NCBI GenBank assembly: GCA_900318915.1
Contig: ONMI01000002.1
Location: 1-61,998, forward strand
Direction of reading: 5' to 3'
From: an uncultured Prevotellaceae bacterium
Lineage (GTDB): Bacteria; Bacteroidota; Bacteroidia; Bacteroidales; Bacteroidaceae
DNA length: 61,998 nucleotides
Shown here: piece after piece, positions 34,943 through 43,897 of the stretch
How positions within the stretch are numbered: position 1 is the stretch's first letter
Layout of the letters: each line of letters starts with the position of its first letter
Program-made: the position numbers and the translations under genes
Notes under the pieces: generated by a model
What the model was told of the DNA's origin: nothing
Database searches by the model: none
Seen by the model: the letters and a program-made list of their open reading frames with translations, nothing else

Positions 34943-37276
34943 ATGACACAAGAAAATCTGGTTATAGTAGAGAGCCCTGCAAAAGCTAAAACGATAGAGC
35001 GTTTTTTGGGCAAAGACTATAAGGTCATGTCAAGTTACGGACACATCCGTGACCTGAAGAAAAAAGAAATCAGCATAGATATGGACACGCTGTTGCCCTA
35101 CTATGAGATACCCGAGGAAAAGAAGAAACTGGTGGCCGAACTGAAGAGCCAGGCCCGCAAAGCCAAACAGATATGGCTGGCATCTGATGAAGACCGTGAG
35201 GGAGAAGCTATCTCCTGGCACCTCTGTGAGGTGCTCGGACTTGATGAGAGCACCACCAAACGCATTGTCTTCCATGAGATTACCAAGCCCGCCATATTGG
35301 AGGCCATTGAGAATCCACGCCAGCTCGACATGAATCTGGTCAACGCACAGCAGGCACGCCGCGTGCTCGACCGCCTGGTAGGCTTCCGTCTCTCGCCCGT
35401 GCTGTGGCGCAAAGTGAAGCCCTCTCTTTCGGCCGGCAGGGTGCAGAGTGTGGCCGTACGCCTCATCGTAGAGCGTGAGCGCGAGATACAGGCCTTCCAC
35501 AGCGAACCCTATTACAGAGTGAACGCCGTGTTCCTCCTGCCCGACGGACAGGGTGACTTGAACGAGGTGAAAGCAGAGCTGAACACACGTTTCAGCACAC
35601 TGGAGGCCGCCACCGCCTTCCTTGAGAAGTGCAAGGACGCCCGTTTCACCATTCAGACGGTGGTGAAGAAACCCCTCAAGCGCACACCGCCCGCTCCCTT
35701 CACCACGTCGACCCTCCAGCAGGAAGCCTCACGCAAATTGGGATTCACGGTGTCACAGACCATGATGGTGGCCCAGCATCTCTACGAGAACGGTTATATC
35801 ACCTACATGCGTACCGACTCCGTCAATCTTTCTGCTCTCTGCATCAATGCCAGCAAGGAAGAGATTACCAAACTCTACGGCAAGGAGTACAGCAAGCCGC
35901 GCAACTTCAAGACCCACGCCAAGGGTGCCCAGGAGGCCCACGAGGCCATCCGCCCCACCTATATGTCGAACGCCATGATAGAGGGCACCAATCAGGAAAA
36001 GCACCTCTACGAACTGATATGGAAGCGCACGGCCGCCTCACAGATGGCCGATGCCTCTATCGAGAAGACCACCGCCACCATCAGCATACAGCCCTCCAAG
36101 ACACAGCAACCCCTCGACGAGACTTTCGTGGCCACCGGCGAGGTGGTGAAGTTCGACGGTTACCTCAAGGTGTACCGTGAGAGCAACGACGATGAGAGCA
36201 ACATCGAGGAGCCCTCGCACGCCTTGCCTCCCATGGAGGAAGGCCAGACCATGGAGCGCAAGGAAATTATTGCCACCGAGCGGTTCACCCAGGGTCCGGT
36301 GCGCTATACCGAGGCCAGCCTGGTACATAAGCTCGAGGAGCTGGGCATAGGCCGTCCTTCCACCTACGCGCCCACCATCAGCACCATCCAGCAGCGCGAG
36401 TATGTGCAGAAGGGCGACAAGAAGGGCGAGGAACGCACTTATTCTATCCACACGCTGAAGGGCGACCGGATAACCGTGGCCCACAAGAAGGAGATGGTGG
36501 GCAGCGACAAGGGCAAGCTCCTTCCCACCGACATCGGCATTGTGGTGAACGACTTCCTCATCGAGTATTTCCCCTCCATCCTCGACTACAACTTCACCGC
36601 CCGGGTGGAGAACCAATTCGACCAGATAGCCGAGGGCAAAGCCAAGTGGGACAATATGATACGCCACTTCTACGACGAGTTCAACCCCATCGTGGAGAAA
36701 ACCATGAACATACGTGCCGAGCACAAGGCCGGAGAACGCGAGCTAGGCATAGACCCCAAGAGCCACAAGCCCGTCTACGTGAAGATAGGCCGCTACGGCC
36801 CCATCGTGCAGATAGGCAGCGCCGACGACACCGAGAAACCCCTCTTCGCCCAGTTGCCCAGCGAACTGAGCATGGAGAGCCTCACCCTCGACGAAGCACT
36901 CGAACTCTTCAAACTGCCCCGCCACCTGGGTGAACTGGAGGGCAAGGAGGTGGTGGTTGGCACCGGACGCTTTGGTCCCTATATCCTGCACGACAAGAAA
37001 TACGTGTCGCTCCCCAAGAGCGAAGACCCGCTCAAGGTGTCGCTGGAGCGTGCCATTGAACTGATTGAAGAGAAACGCAAGCAGGAGCAGCAGCGCCACC
37101 TGAAGACTTTTGAGGAGGACAGCAAACTTGAGGTGCTCAACGGCCGCTACGGCCCCTACATCAACTACGACGGCACCAACTACCGGCTTCCGAAGGCACT
37201 CCATGCCCGCGCAGCCGAACTGACCTACGATGAATGCATGAAAGTGGTTCAGGCAGCACCCGCGAAGAAGAAATAA
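34943..37276 (+). CDS. topA: DNA topoisomerase I
   Basis: A type IA topoisomerase of 777 residues that relaxes negative supercoils. The Toprim domain opens with LVIVESPAKAKTIERFLGKD and contains ASDEDREGEAISWHL. The active-site tyrosine is Y288 in GYITYMRTDSVNLS. The C-terminus lacks the Cys4 zinc fingers of E. coli TopA and instead carries topo_C_repeat segments (KIGRYGPIVQIG, GTGRFGPYILHD, LNGRYGPYINYD) and a lysine tail. The stop abuts the aroK ATG with no spacer, so the two are probably co-translated. Confidence 0.97.
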   Translation: MTQENLVIVESPAKAKTIERFLGKDYKVMSSYGHIRDLKKKEISIDMDTLLPYYEIPEEKKKLVAELKSQARKAKQIWLASDEDREGEAISWHLCEVLGLDESTTKRIVFHEITKPAILEAIENPRQLDMNLVNAQQARRVLDRLVGFRLSPVLWRKVKPSLSAGRVQSVAVRLIVEREREIQAFHSEPYYRVNAVFLLPDGQGDLNEVKAELNTRFSTLEAATAFLEKCKDARFTIQTVVKKPLKRTPPAPFTTSTLQQEASRKLGFTVSQTMMVAQHLYENGYITYMRTDSVNLSALCINASKEEITKLYGKEYSKPRNFKTHAKGAQEAHEAIRPTYMSNAMIEGTNQEKHLYELIWKRTAASQMADASIEKTTATISIQPSKTQQPLDETFVATGEVVKFDGYLKVYRESNDDESNIEEPSHALPPMEEGQTMERKEIIATERFTQGPVRYTEASLVHKLEELGIGRPSTYAPTISTIQQREYVQKGDKKGEERTYSIHTLKGDRITVAHKKEMVGSDKGKLLPTDIGIVVNDFLIEYFPSILDYNFTARVENQFDQIAEGKAKWDNMIRHFYDEFNPIVEKTMNIRAEHKAGERELGIDPKSHKPVYVKIGRYGPIVQIGSADDTEKPLFAQLPSELSMESLTLDEALELFKLPRHLGELEGKEVVVGTGRFGPYILHDKKYVSLPKSEDPLKVSLERAIELIEEKRKQEQQRHLKTFEEDSKLEVLNGRYGPYINYDGTNYRLPKALHARAAELTYDECMKVVQAAPAKKK

Positions 37277-37804
37277 ATGCTGCGCATCATCATCATCGGC
37301 TATATGGGAGCCGGCAAGACCACCGTTGGAAAAGCATTGGCCAAAGCGCTGGGGCTTGACTTCTACGACCTCGATTGGTATATCGAGAGCCGTATGAGGA
37401 AGACAGTGCCCCAGCTCTTCGCCGAGCGGGGAGAGAGCGGATTCCGCGACATCGAGCACCGTCTGCTTCACGAGGTGGCCGAATTTGAGAATGTTGTTCT
37501 CAGTTGCGGCGGCGGCACGCCCTGCTTCTTCGACAACATGGAGTATCTGAACCAGCAGGGCGAAACCGTGTATCTCGATGCCACCCCCGAGGTGCTCTTC
37601 AAGCATCTCAAGATGGGCAAGACGGTGCGTCCGCTGCTCAAGGACAAGACACCCGAAGAGACAGTCGCTTTCATCCAGAAGCAGCTCGGAGAACGCAGGC
37701 CGTTTTATAAACAGTCGAAATACACGCTCGACGTGAACCTGCTCGACAGCTACGAGAAAATCAACATCTCAGTATCAAGGATACGGGACCTCCTGGGTGT
37801 CTAA
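37277..37804 (+). CDS. aroK: Shikimate kinase
   Basis: Phosphorylates shikimate in the pathway to chorismate and aromatic amino acids. The 175-residue protein has Walker A GYMGAGKTT (8-16), the shikimate-binding DLDWYIE with FRDIEHRLL, and the VVLSCGGGTPCF loop. It directly follows topA. A 9-bp repeat array lies just after its stop, and a frame open since 37737 (+1 relative to aroK) runs through that array. Confidence 0.95.
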   Translation: MLRIIIIGYMGAGKTTVGKALAKALGLDFYDLDWYIESRMRKTVPQLFAERGESGFRDIEHRLLHEVAEFENVVLSCGGGTPCFFDNMEYLNQQGETVYLDATPEVLFKHLKMGKTVRPLLKDKTPEETVAFIQKQLGERRPFYKQSKYTLDVNLLDSYEKINISVSRIRDLLGV

Positions 37805-37820
37805 GCAAAAACCTGACATC

Positions 37821-37940
37821 TCCGAATACTCCGATTACTCCGAATACTCTGATTACTTCAATCATTCCGATTACTCCAATCATTCTGATTACTCCGATAA
37901 TTCCGATTACTCCAATCATTCCGATTACTCCGATAATTCC
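37821..37940 (+). repeat. Tandem 9-bp repeat array between aroK and speA
   Basis: Thirteen consecutive 9-bp units plus three bases, consensus TCCGATTAC with variants such as TCCGAATAC, TCCAATCAT and TCCGATAAT. The unit is a whole number of codons. In the frame beginning at 37821 it reads as Ser-(Asp/Glu/Asn)-(Tyr/His/Asn) triplets without a stop until TGA at 37950-37952, which overlaps the speA ATG at 37949. The spacing to speA is 8 bp. Such arrays can expand or contract by slippage. Confidence 0.9.
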
Positions 37941-37948
37941 CCAAAAGC

Positions 37949-39841
37949 ATGAAAAAGTGGACCACTGAAGACTCGAAGGAACTGTACAACATCAACGGTT
38001 GGGGCACTTCCTATTTCGGCATCAACACCCAAGGCGATGTATACGTATCACCCTGCAAGGACGGCACCGAAATCGACATCCGCGAGATTGTCGACGAGCT
38101 GGCCCTGCGCGATGTCACCCCCCCTGTACTGCTCCGTTTCCCCGACATTCTCGACAACCGTATCGAGAAGACCGCCAGCTGTTTCAAGCGTGCCGCCGAG
38201 GAATACAACTACAAGGGCGAGAGCTTTGTCATCTACCCCATCAAGGTGAACCAGATGAGACCTGTGGTGGAAGAGATCATCTCGCACGGCGAGAAATTCA
38301 ATCTAGGTCTTGAGGCCGGCAGCAAACCGGAGCTCCATGCCGTGATAGCCGTGCAGTGCCAGAGCGACTCGCTCATCATCTGCAACGGCTATAAAGACCA
38401 GAGCTACATAGAATTGGCCCTGCTGGCCCAGAAAATGGGCAAACGCATCTTTATCGTAGTAGAAAAGCTCAACGAACTCGAAATCATAGCCCGCGCCGCC
38501 AAGAAGCTCAATGTGAGGCCCAATCTGGGCATCCGCATCAAACTGGCCACCTCTGGCAGCGGCAAGTGGGAAGAGAGCGGCGGCGACGCCAGCAAGTTCG
38601 GTCTCACCAGCAGCGAGCTGCTCGAGGCGCTCGAAATACTCGACAAGAAAGGCATGCACGATTGTCTGCGCCTCATCCACTTCCACATCGGCTCACAGAT
38701 CACAAAGATACGCCGCATACAGGCCGCCTTGCGCGAGGCATCACAATTCTACATCCAACTCCACAAGATGGGCTACAATGTCGACTTCGTCGACTGCGGC
38801 GGCGGTCTTGGTGTTGACTACGACGGCACCCGCTCTCCGAGCAGCGAGAGTTCGGTCAACTACTCCATCCAGGAGTATGTCAATGACTGTATCTACACCT
38901 TTGTCGAGGTGGCCGACCGTAACGGCATACAGCATCCCAACATCATCACCGAGAGCGGCCGCTCGCTGGCCGCCCACCACAGTGTGCTTGTGATCGATGT
39001 GCTGGAAACAGCCTCACTGCCCGAGATGAACGAGGAGTTCGAACCCGAGGAAAACGCCCACAAGCTGGTAAAAGACCTGTATGAGATATGGGACAACCTG
39101 AACCCCCGCACCATGCTGGAAGACTGGCACGACGCCGAGCAGATACGCGAAGAGGCGCTCGATCTCTTCAACCACGGTATCATCGACCTGCAGACACGCG
39201 CCGAGGTGGAGAGCATGTACTGGAGTGTATGCCGCGAGATCAACAGTCTGACCAAGCACCTCAAGCATACTCCCGAAGAGCTGAAGACGCTCGACAAGAC
39301 CCTGGCCGACAAGTATTTCTGCAATTTCTCGCTTTTCCAGTCGCTCCCCGACTCCTGGGCTATCGACCAGCTGTTCCCCATCATGCCCATACAGCGTCTC
39401 GACGAGCGTCCCACCCGCAGTGCCACCCTGCAGGACATCACCTGCGACAGCGACGGCAAGATTGCCAATTTCGTGACCAACCGCAATGTGTCGAACATTC
39501 TGCCCGTGCATACCATCCGGCGCAATGAGAACTACTACCTCGGTGTGTTTCTGGTGGGTGCCTATCAGGAGATTCTGGGCGACATGCACAATCTCTTCGG
39601 CGACACCAACGCCGTGCACGTGTCGGTGCGCAACGGCAAGTATCAGATAGACCAGATTATCGACGGCGAAACAGTGGCCGAGGTGCTCGACTATGTGCAG
39701 TACAACCCGCGCAAACTGGTCCGCCAGTTGGAGATTTGGGTCACCAAGAGTGTGAAGGAGGGCAAGATTTCGCTCGAGGAAGGCAAGGAGTTCCTCTCCA
39801 ATTACCGCTCGGGTCTCTATGGTTACACCTATCTTGAGTAG
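37949..39841 (+). CDS. speA: Biosynthetic arginine decarboxylase
   Basis: A PLP enzyme that converts arginine to agmatine for polyamine synthesis. The 630-residue length and the N-terminal alanine-racemase-like barrel match SpeA. The PLP lysine is K99 in FVIYPIKVNQ, and other family motifs include LGLEAGSKPELHAVIA, RLIHFHIGSQI and FVDCGGGLGVDYDG. The start follows the 9-bp repeat array. argB begins 3 bp after the stop, grouping two arginine-related genes. Confidence 0.96.
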   Translation: MKKWTTEDSKELYNINGWGTSYFGINTQGDVYVSPCKDGTEIDIREIVDELALRDVTPPVLLRFPDILDNRIEKTASCFKRAAEEYNYKGESFVIYPIKVNQMRPVVEEIISHGEKFNLGLEAGSKPELHAVIAVQCQSDSLIICNGYKDQSYIELALLAQKMGKRIFIVVEKLNELEIIARAAKKLNVRPNLGIRIKLATSGSGKWEESGGDASKFGLTSSELLEALEILDKKGMHDCLRLIHFHIGSQITKIRRIQAALREASQFYIQLHKMGYNVDFVDCGGGLGVDYDGTRSPSSESSVNYSIQEYVNDCIYTFVEVADRNGIQHPNIITESGRSLAAHHSVLVIDVLETASLPEMNEEFEPEENAHKLVKDLYEIWDNLNPRTMLEDWHDAEQIREEALDLFNHGIIDLQTRAEVESMYWSVCREINSLTKHLKHTPEELKTLDKTLADKYFCNFSLFQSLPDSWAIDQLFPIMPIQRLDERPTRSATLQDITCDSDGKIANFVTNRNVSNILPVHTIRRNENYYLGVFLVGAYQEILGDMHNLFGDTNAVHVSVRNGKYQIDQIIDGETVAEVLDYVQYNPRKLVRQLEIWVTKSVKEGKISLEEGKEFLSNYRSGLYGYTYLE

Positions 39842-39844
39842 GAT

Positions 39845-40645
39845 ATGGGCGAACGACTTCACATCGTAAAAGTAGGCGGTGCCATCGTCGAGGACCCGCG
39901 CTCCCTCGCCTCGCTGCTGAGCCGATTCAGCCAGCTCGAAGGCAAGAAGATACTGATTCATGGTGGTGGCCGGTTGGCCACCACCATGGCCACACGCCTG
40001 GGCATAGAGAGCCGCATGGTGGAAGGCCGACGCATCACCGATGCCGATACCCTCGAGGTAGTGACGATGGTATACGGTGGCTTGGTCAACAAGCGCATCG
40101 TGGCGCGTCTGCAGGCTATGGACACCAATGCCATCGGACTGACCGGTGCCGATGCAGGCATCATCCTCTCCCATAAGCGCGAGGTGAAGGAGGTGGACTA
40201 TGGCTTTGTGGGCGACGTGGACCATGTAGACGGCACACTGCTCTCCACCTTTCTGGACCATGGCCTCACCCCCGTGATAGCCCCGCTCACCCACGACGGA
40301 CAGGGACAGATGCTCAACACCAATGCCGACACCATGGCCCGCGTGGTGGCCGAGGCACTGGCCCAGCGCTATGAGGTGTCGCTCATTTTCTGCTTTGAGA
40401 AAGCAGGCGTGCTGACCAATCCCGACGACGATACCTCCGCCATTCCCTTCATCAACACGGCCCTCTTTCAGGACCTCAAGGCCCGGGGCATCGTGAGCGG
40501 AGGCATGATTCCCAAAATAGAGAATGCACTCCAGGCTGTAGACCACGGTGTGGCACAGGTGCTCATCACCCGGGCCGACCTCCTGGGCCAAGACGGCGGA
40601 ACACTTGTGGCACAGCATTCACAAGATGCTGAAACAACACGTTAA
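39845..40645 (+). CDS. argB: Acetylglutamate (or N-succinylglutamate) kinase
   Basis: An amino-acid kinase family enzyme of 266 residues for the second step of arginine synthesis. Motifs are HIVKVGGAIVEDP at the N-terminus, ILIHGGGRLATTMATRLG, and the C-terminal VSGGMIPKIENALQAVDHGV. Some Bacteroidetes use succinylated intermediates, so the natural substrate may be N-succinylglutamate, which the sequence alone does not settle. The short gap after speA indicates an operon. Confidence 0.93.
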   Translation: MGERLHIVKVGGAIVEDPRSLASLLSRFSQLEGKKILIHGGGRLATTMATRLGIESRMVEGRRITDADTLEVVTMVYGGLVNKRIVARLQAMDTNAIGLTGADAGIILSHKREVKEVDYGFVGDVDHVDGTLLSTFLDHGLTPVIAPLTHDGQGQMLNTNADTMARVVAEALAQRYEVSLIFCFEKAGVLTNPDDDTSAIPFINTALFQDLKARGIVSGGMIPKIENALQAVDHGVAQVLITRADLLGQDGGTLVAQHSQDAETTR

Positions 40646-40725
40646 AGAAGGTTAAAATACTCTTCATGCCTTTCCTCCTTCTGTAACTTTTCACATCTTC
40701 CAATCGTCATTATAAAAGAGAGAAG

Positions 40726-41235
40726 ATGAATACTGTCAGTTTTCGAAACGATATATTGCCGCTTAAAGACGTGCTCTATCGCTTGGCGCTCCGAATCACT
40801 CTCAACAAAGAAGAGGCCGAGGATGTCGTGCAGGATACACTGATAAAAGTATGGAACAAGCGTGCCGACTGGGCCGACATCGCCTCAATAGAAGGCTTTT
40901 GTCTGACAGTTTGCCGCAATCTGGCTCTCGACCGGGTGAAGCAAAGCAGCCACCGCACCGCCCCACTGGCCGACTTAGGTCAGGCGCAGGACACAGGGGC
41001 CGGTCCTTACGAACAGATGATACAGCGCGACCGGATATCGCTGGTGAAGCGCATCATCGACACCCTTCCGGAGAAACAGCGCAGCTGTATGCAGCTGCGC
41101 GACTTCGAGGGAAAATCTTACAAGGAGATTGCTCAGATTATGGGTGTGAGTGAAGATCAGGTGAAGGTAAACATCTACCGCGCGCGCCAGGCCATCAAGG
41201 AAAAATACAAAGATTTGGAAAGTTATGGATTATAA
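40726..41235 (+). CDS. ECF-type RNA polymerase sigma factor
   Basis: A 169-residue sigma-70 family protein with region 2 (LYRLALRITLNKEEAEDVVQ, DTLIKVW) and region 4 (LPEKQRSCMQLRDFEGKSYK with the helix-turn-helix EIAQIMGVSEDQVKVNIYRAR). The downstream gene overlaps it by 11 bp and encodes a small single-span membrane protein, the usual partner arrangement. A TAACTTTT sequence at 40684-40691 resembles a -7 box upstream. No SusC/SusD or FecR-type gene is adjacent, so it is not a polysaccharide-utilisation sigma by context. Confidence 0.92.
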   Translation: MNTVSFRNDILPLKDVLYRLALRITLNKEEAEDVVQDTLIKVWNKRADWADIASIEGFCLTVCRNLALDRVKQSSHRTAPLADLGQAQDTGAGPYEQMIQRDRISLVKRIIDTLPEKQRSCMQLRDFEGKSYKEIAQIMGVSEDQVKVNIYRARQAIKEKYKDLESYGL

Positions 41236-41695
41236 GTATATAGAACAACTGCTGGAAAGGTATTGGGAATGCGCCACTACCCTTGAGGAGGAACAGATTC
41301 TCCGCACGTTCTTCAGCCAGAAGGATGTGCCGGTTGTTCTGCTGCCCTATAAAGACCTTTTCACCTACACAGAGACGGAGAAGACGGAGACTGTGCTGGG
41401 TGACGATTTCGATGCCCGCATCCTCTCAATGATTGAGGATCCAGCTCCTGTCAAGGCCAAGACCATCCGTCTGACGCAGCGTCTGAAGCCGCTTTTCAAG
41501 GCAGCTGCCGTTGTGGCCATCTTCCTCACGCTGGGCAATGCCATGCAGGTGGCCTTCCAGCCGCGGAATCCTGTCGACACGACCGATATGGCCGCTGTGG
41601 AGCAGGTGAAGGAGGGTGTCTCAGTGGCACAGCAGGTGGATACTGCCAAGCAGGACTCCTCCAAGTTGCAGACGAGCGTCCAGCTCTACAGATAG
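41225..41695 (+). CDS. Putative membrane anti-sigma-like protein
   Basis: A 156-residue protein overlapping the sigma gene by 11 bp. The N-terminal half is acidic and helical (YIEQLLERYWECATTLEEEQ, then ILRTFFSQKD), a segment common at the start of Bacteroidetes proteins paired with ECF sigmas. One hydrophobic helix follows (AAAVVAIFLTLGNAMQVAF), then a short Gln/Ser-rich tail. No known enzymatic motif is visible. The anti-sigma role is inferred only from the overlap and topology. Confidence 0.7.
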   Translation: MDYKYIEQLLERYWECATTLEEEQILRTFFSQKDVPVVLLPYKDLFTYTETEKTETVLGDDFDARILSMIEDPAPVKAKTIRLTQRLKPLFKAAAVVAIFLTLGNAMQVAFQPRNPVDTTDMAAVEQVKEGVSVAQQVDTAKQDSSKLQTSVQLYR

Positions 41696-41800
41696 AACAT
41701 TTCAATGCTTTCTCTATAATAATCAAAGTTTAGTAAAACAAAAAATGAAACTGTGAAGTTTCACTCTCTCAAAATTTTTTCATAACATACAAGCAATGAG

Positions 41801-41828
41801 AAGGAGCCCCGACAGAGGCTCCTTTATT
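41801..41828 (+). terminator. Intrinsic terminator after the sigma/anti-sigma pair
   Basis: AAGGAGCC and GGCTCCTT pair perfectly (41801-41808 with 41817-41824) and are followed by TATTGTTTT. The CPBP gene ends 28 bp further on from the opposite strand, so it may terminate both transcripts. Confidence 0.75.
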
Positions 41829-41855
41829 GTTTTCAGGGCGGGTTCAGCCCCGCTA

Positions 41856-42683
41856 TTATTCATACTTAGGAAATATTTCCTCCTGTGCCGGTTTCATGCG
41901 TGTGTGCAATTGCCACAAGGCCGGAAGGAGGATGAGAAGCGAGAAGAGCACACTGAGCGCTATCCGCTTCCAGTCGCCGCCAAAGAGGTCATAGACGGGT
42001 CTTTCTGAGAGGTTGGGCAACAAGTTGTACACCACATAGACCACCGTGTTGTTCACCCAATGCACCATGATGCCGGGCAGGATGCTGCGGGTGCGTTCGT
42101 ACATCCATCCCAGGAGGAGTCCGATGAGGAAGGCATGAGGCATCTGTGCCGGATTGAGATGCACTAATGCGAAGAGGAAGGCCGAGAGTGCGATGGCTCC
42201 CCACCGGCTGTTCATCCGCTGGAGCAGGCTTCTCAGCACGGCTCCGCGGAACACGACCTCCTCTACCAGGGGTGCGAAGATGCAAATGGTGAGATATCCC
42301 CATCTCGACGACATCACTTGCATGAGTTCCTGGGTAGAGAAGTCAGGCAGCGGCAGCAGTTCCTGATACACCTCTGAGGGGATGAGTGTGCCCAGTGCCG
42401 CCACACCGGCCCAGAAGAACACGCCCCAAGGTTTTGTTCTGAGGTAAGTGGGCGATGCCACGCACCACTTGCGTGAGAGGAACATCACAAGCAGTATCAC
42501 ACTGTATACAGCCGATGTGATGATGAGCAGCGTGGCAGTGCCCGGCACGCCTCCCATGACGGCCGCCTTCACCGCCGTGACAAAGTCGTGTCCGTCCAGC
42601 ATAGAGGCCACAGTGAGCACGGCATAGGTAGCCATGAGCTGCACCAAGATGAATACGATAATATAGGTCAGAGCTTTTTGCAT
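41856..42683 (-). CDS. CPBP-family intramembrane glutamic protease
   Basis: A polytopic membrane protein of 275 residues with the CAAX-protease/bacteriocin-processing motifs: EEVVFRGAVLRSLLQR (motif 1, EExxxR), FALVHLNPAQMPHAF (motif 2, FxxxH) and IMVHWVNNTVVYV (motif 3, HxxxN). The start at 42683 (MQKALTYI) lies 4 bp after the ribF stop. The ATG at 42704 would overlap ribF by 17 bp and is a possible alternative. Substrates of these proteases in Bacteroidetes are mostly unknown. Confidence 0.85.
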   Translation of the reverse strand: MQKALTYIIVFILVQLMATYAVLTVASMLDGHDFVTAVKAAVMGGVPGTATLLIITSAVYSVILLVMFLSRKWCVASPTYLRTKPWGVFFWAGVAALGTLIPSEVYQELLPLPDFSTQELMQVMSSRWGYLTICIFAPLVEEVVFRGAVLRSLLQRMNSRWGAIALSAFLFALVHLNPAQMPHAFLIGLLLGWMYERTRSILPGIMVHWVNNTVVYVVYNLLPNLSERPVYDLFGGDWKRIALSVLFSLLILLPALWQLHTRMKPAQEEIFPKYE

Positions 42684-42687
42684 ATCT

Positions 42688-43629
42688 TTAGGGATGTTTT
42701 TCAAACCATTCGATGGCCTCCTGGCGGTCGTGCTGCAGCTGCAGGGTCAGCTCGGCCGCATCGTGGAAGGCGCGTTCCTCACGGAGTCGGTGCATAAAGT
42801 CGACACGCAGGCGGTGCCCATAGAGGTCGCCCTCGAAACCAAGCACATGCACCTCGAGCGAGAGCGAGTGACCGTGGAAGGTGGGGCGCGTGCCGATGTT
42901 CATCATGGCCTCGTGGGGCTCCTTCTCCTCCTCTATCCAAGCCCTCACGGCATAGGCGCCGGGGGCGGGCAGCAGTTTGCCGCTGCCGGCCGTGTCGATG
43001 TTGGCGGTGGGAAAACCCATTTTACGGCCCTGCCGGTAACCGCCCACCACACGGCCCGCCAGCGTGTAGCAATAGCCAAGCGAGGCGGCCGCTTTTTCCA
43101 CATCACCCTCGGCGAGGCAGCGGCGTATGAGCGACGAGCTCACCTTCTGTTCTTCCACCACCTCCTCGTCGCAGGCCGTCACGGTCATGCCCATACGCTG
43201 TCCGAAGGCGGCATATTCGGTAAAACCCTCCGTGCGTCCATGTCCGAACCGGTTGTCGTAGCCTATCACGAGATGCCTCACGCCGAGTGTGCGGGCCAGT
43301 ATTGACTGCATGAAGGTTTCGGCGTCCATGCTGGCCATTTGCCGGTCGAACCGCAGCACCGCGCAGACCTCCACTCCGAGCTGGTCCAGCAGGTGGAGTT
43401 TCTCGTCGAGCGTTGTGAGCAGTTGTGGTGTAAAGTCGGGAGCCACCACCTGCCGCGGATGTTTCTCGAAGGTAACCACGCAGGAGCGCAGGCCCTGTCG
43501 TCGGGCCAGTTCCTTCACTTGACCGATGACATGGCGGTGACCGACGTGTACTCCGTCGAAGAAGCCCACTGTGGCTACACAGCGTGTTTCGGCCGCTTTT
43601 TCCGCGCCTGTTATGTATACTGTCTCCAT
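42688..43629 (-). CDS. ribF: Bifunctional riboflavin kinase/FAD synthetase
   Basis: Makes FMN and FAD from riboflavin. In 313 residues, the N-terminal adenylyltransferase domain has TVGFFDGVHVGHRHVI and the ISSLIRR-like SSSLIRRCLAEGDVEKA. The C-terminal kinase domain has GYRQGRKMGFPTANID and SLEVHVLGFEGDLYG. The start codon is only 7 nt from a perfect promoter -7 box, so one transcript may be nearly leaderless. A second copy of the promoter lies 73 bp further upstream. Confidence 0.95.
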   Translation of the reverse strand: METVYITGAEKAAETRCVATVGFFDGVHVGHRHVIGQVKELARRQGLRSCVVTFEKHPRQVVAPDFTPQLLTTLDEKLHLLDQLGVEVCAVLRFDRQMASMDAETFMQSILARTLGVRHLVIGYDNRFGHGRTEGFTEYAAFGQRMGMTVTACDEEVVEEQKVSSSLIRRCLAEGDVEKAAASLGYCYTLAGRVVGGYRQGRKMGFPTANIDTAGSGKLLPAPGAYAVRAWIEEEKEPHEAMMNIGTRPTFHGHSLSLEVHVLGFEGDLYGHRLRVDFMHRLREERAFHDAAELTLQLQHDRQEAIEWFEKHP

Positions 43630-43636
43630 TGGCCTG

Positions 43637-43790
43637 CAAAGTTAATGAAAGACGAGCGAATAGCCAAATTCATTTGTGCTTTTCCGAGACCCATTAAGTT
43701 CGGCAAAGCCAAAGTTAATGAAAGACGAGCGAAAAGCCAAATTCATTTGTGCTTTTCCGAGACCCATTAAGTTCAGTGGAACCAAAGTTA
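43637..43790 (-). repeat. Duplicated 73-bp element carrying ribF promoters
   Basis: Two near-identical units begin at 43638 and 43711 (period 73 bp), and a third fragment begins at 43784. Read on the minus strand, each full unit contains a complete Bacteroidetes promoter: TTTG (43668-43665 and 43741-43738), 20 bp, then TAACTTTG (43644-43637 and 43717-43710). A third TAACTTTG lies at 43790-43783 without a clear -33. Each unit also contains an imperfect palindrome around AAATTCATTT. Both promoters point at ribF. Confidence 0.85.
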
Positions 43791-43800
43791 GTGTGAAAAG

Positions 43801-43832
43801 TTTGCCGGTATCGGCAAGCTTTCGTATATTTG
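43801..43832 (+). promoter_or_regulatory. Promoter of the mutarotase-like gene
   Basis: TTTG at 43801-43804, a 20-bp spacer and TATATTTG at 43825-43832 match the Bacteroidetes consensus fully. The gene start lies 65 bp downstream at 43898. Confidence 0.75.
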
Positions 43833-43897
43833 CGACAGAAATCAGTAAAAACTTGCCGACAGCACGGTATAAATCCCTACTAATAAACAACAGCACT

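Noticed and set aside
37821-37940. CRISPR array
   Set aside because: The units are 9 bp and directly adjacent with no spacers, and no cas gene is near.
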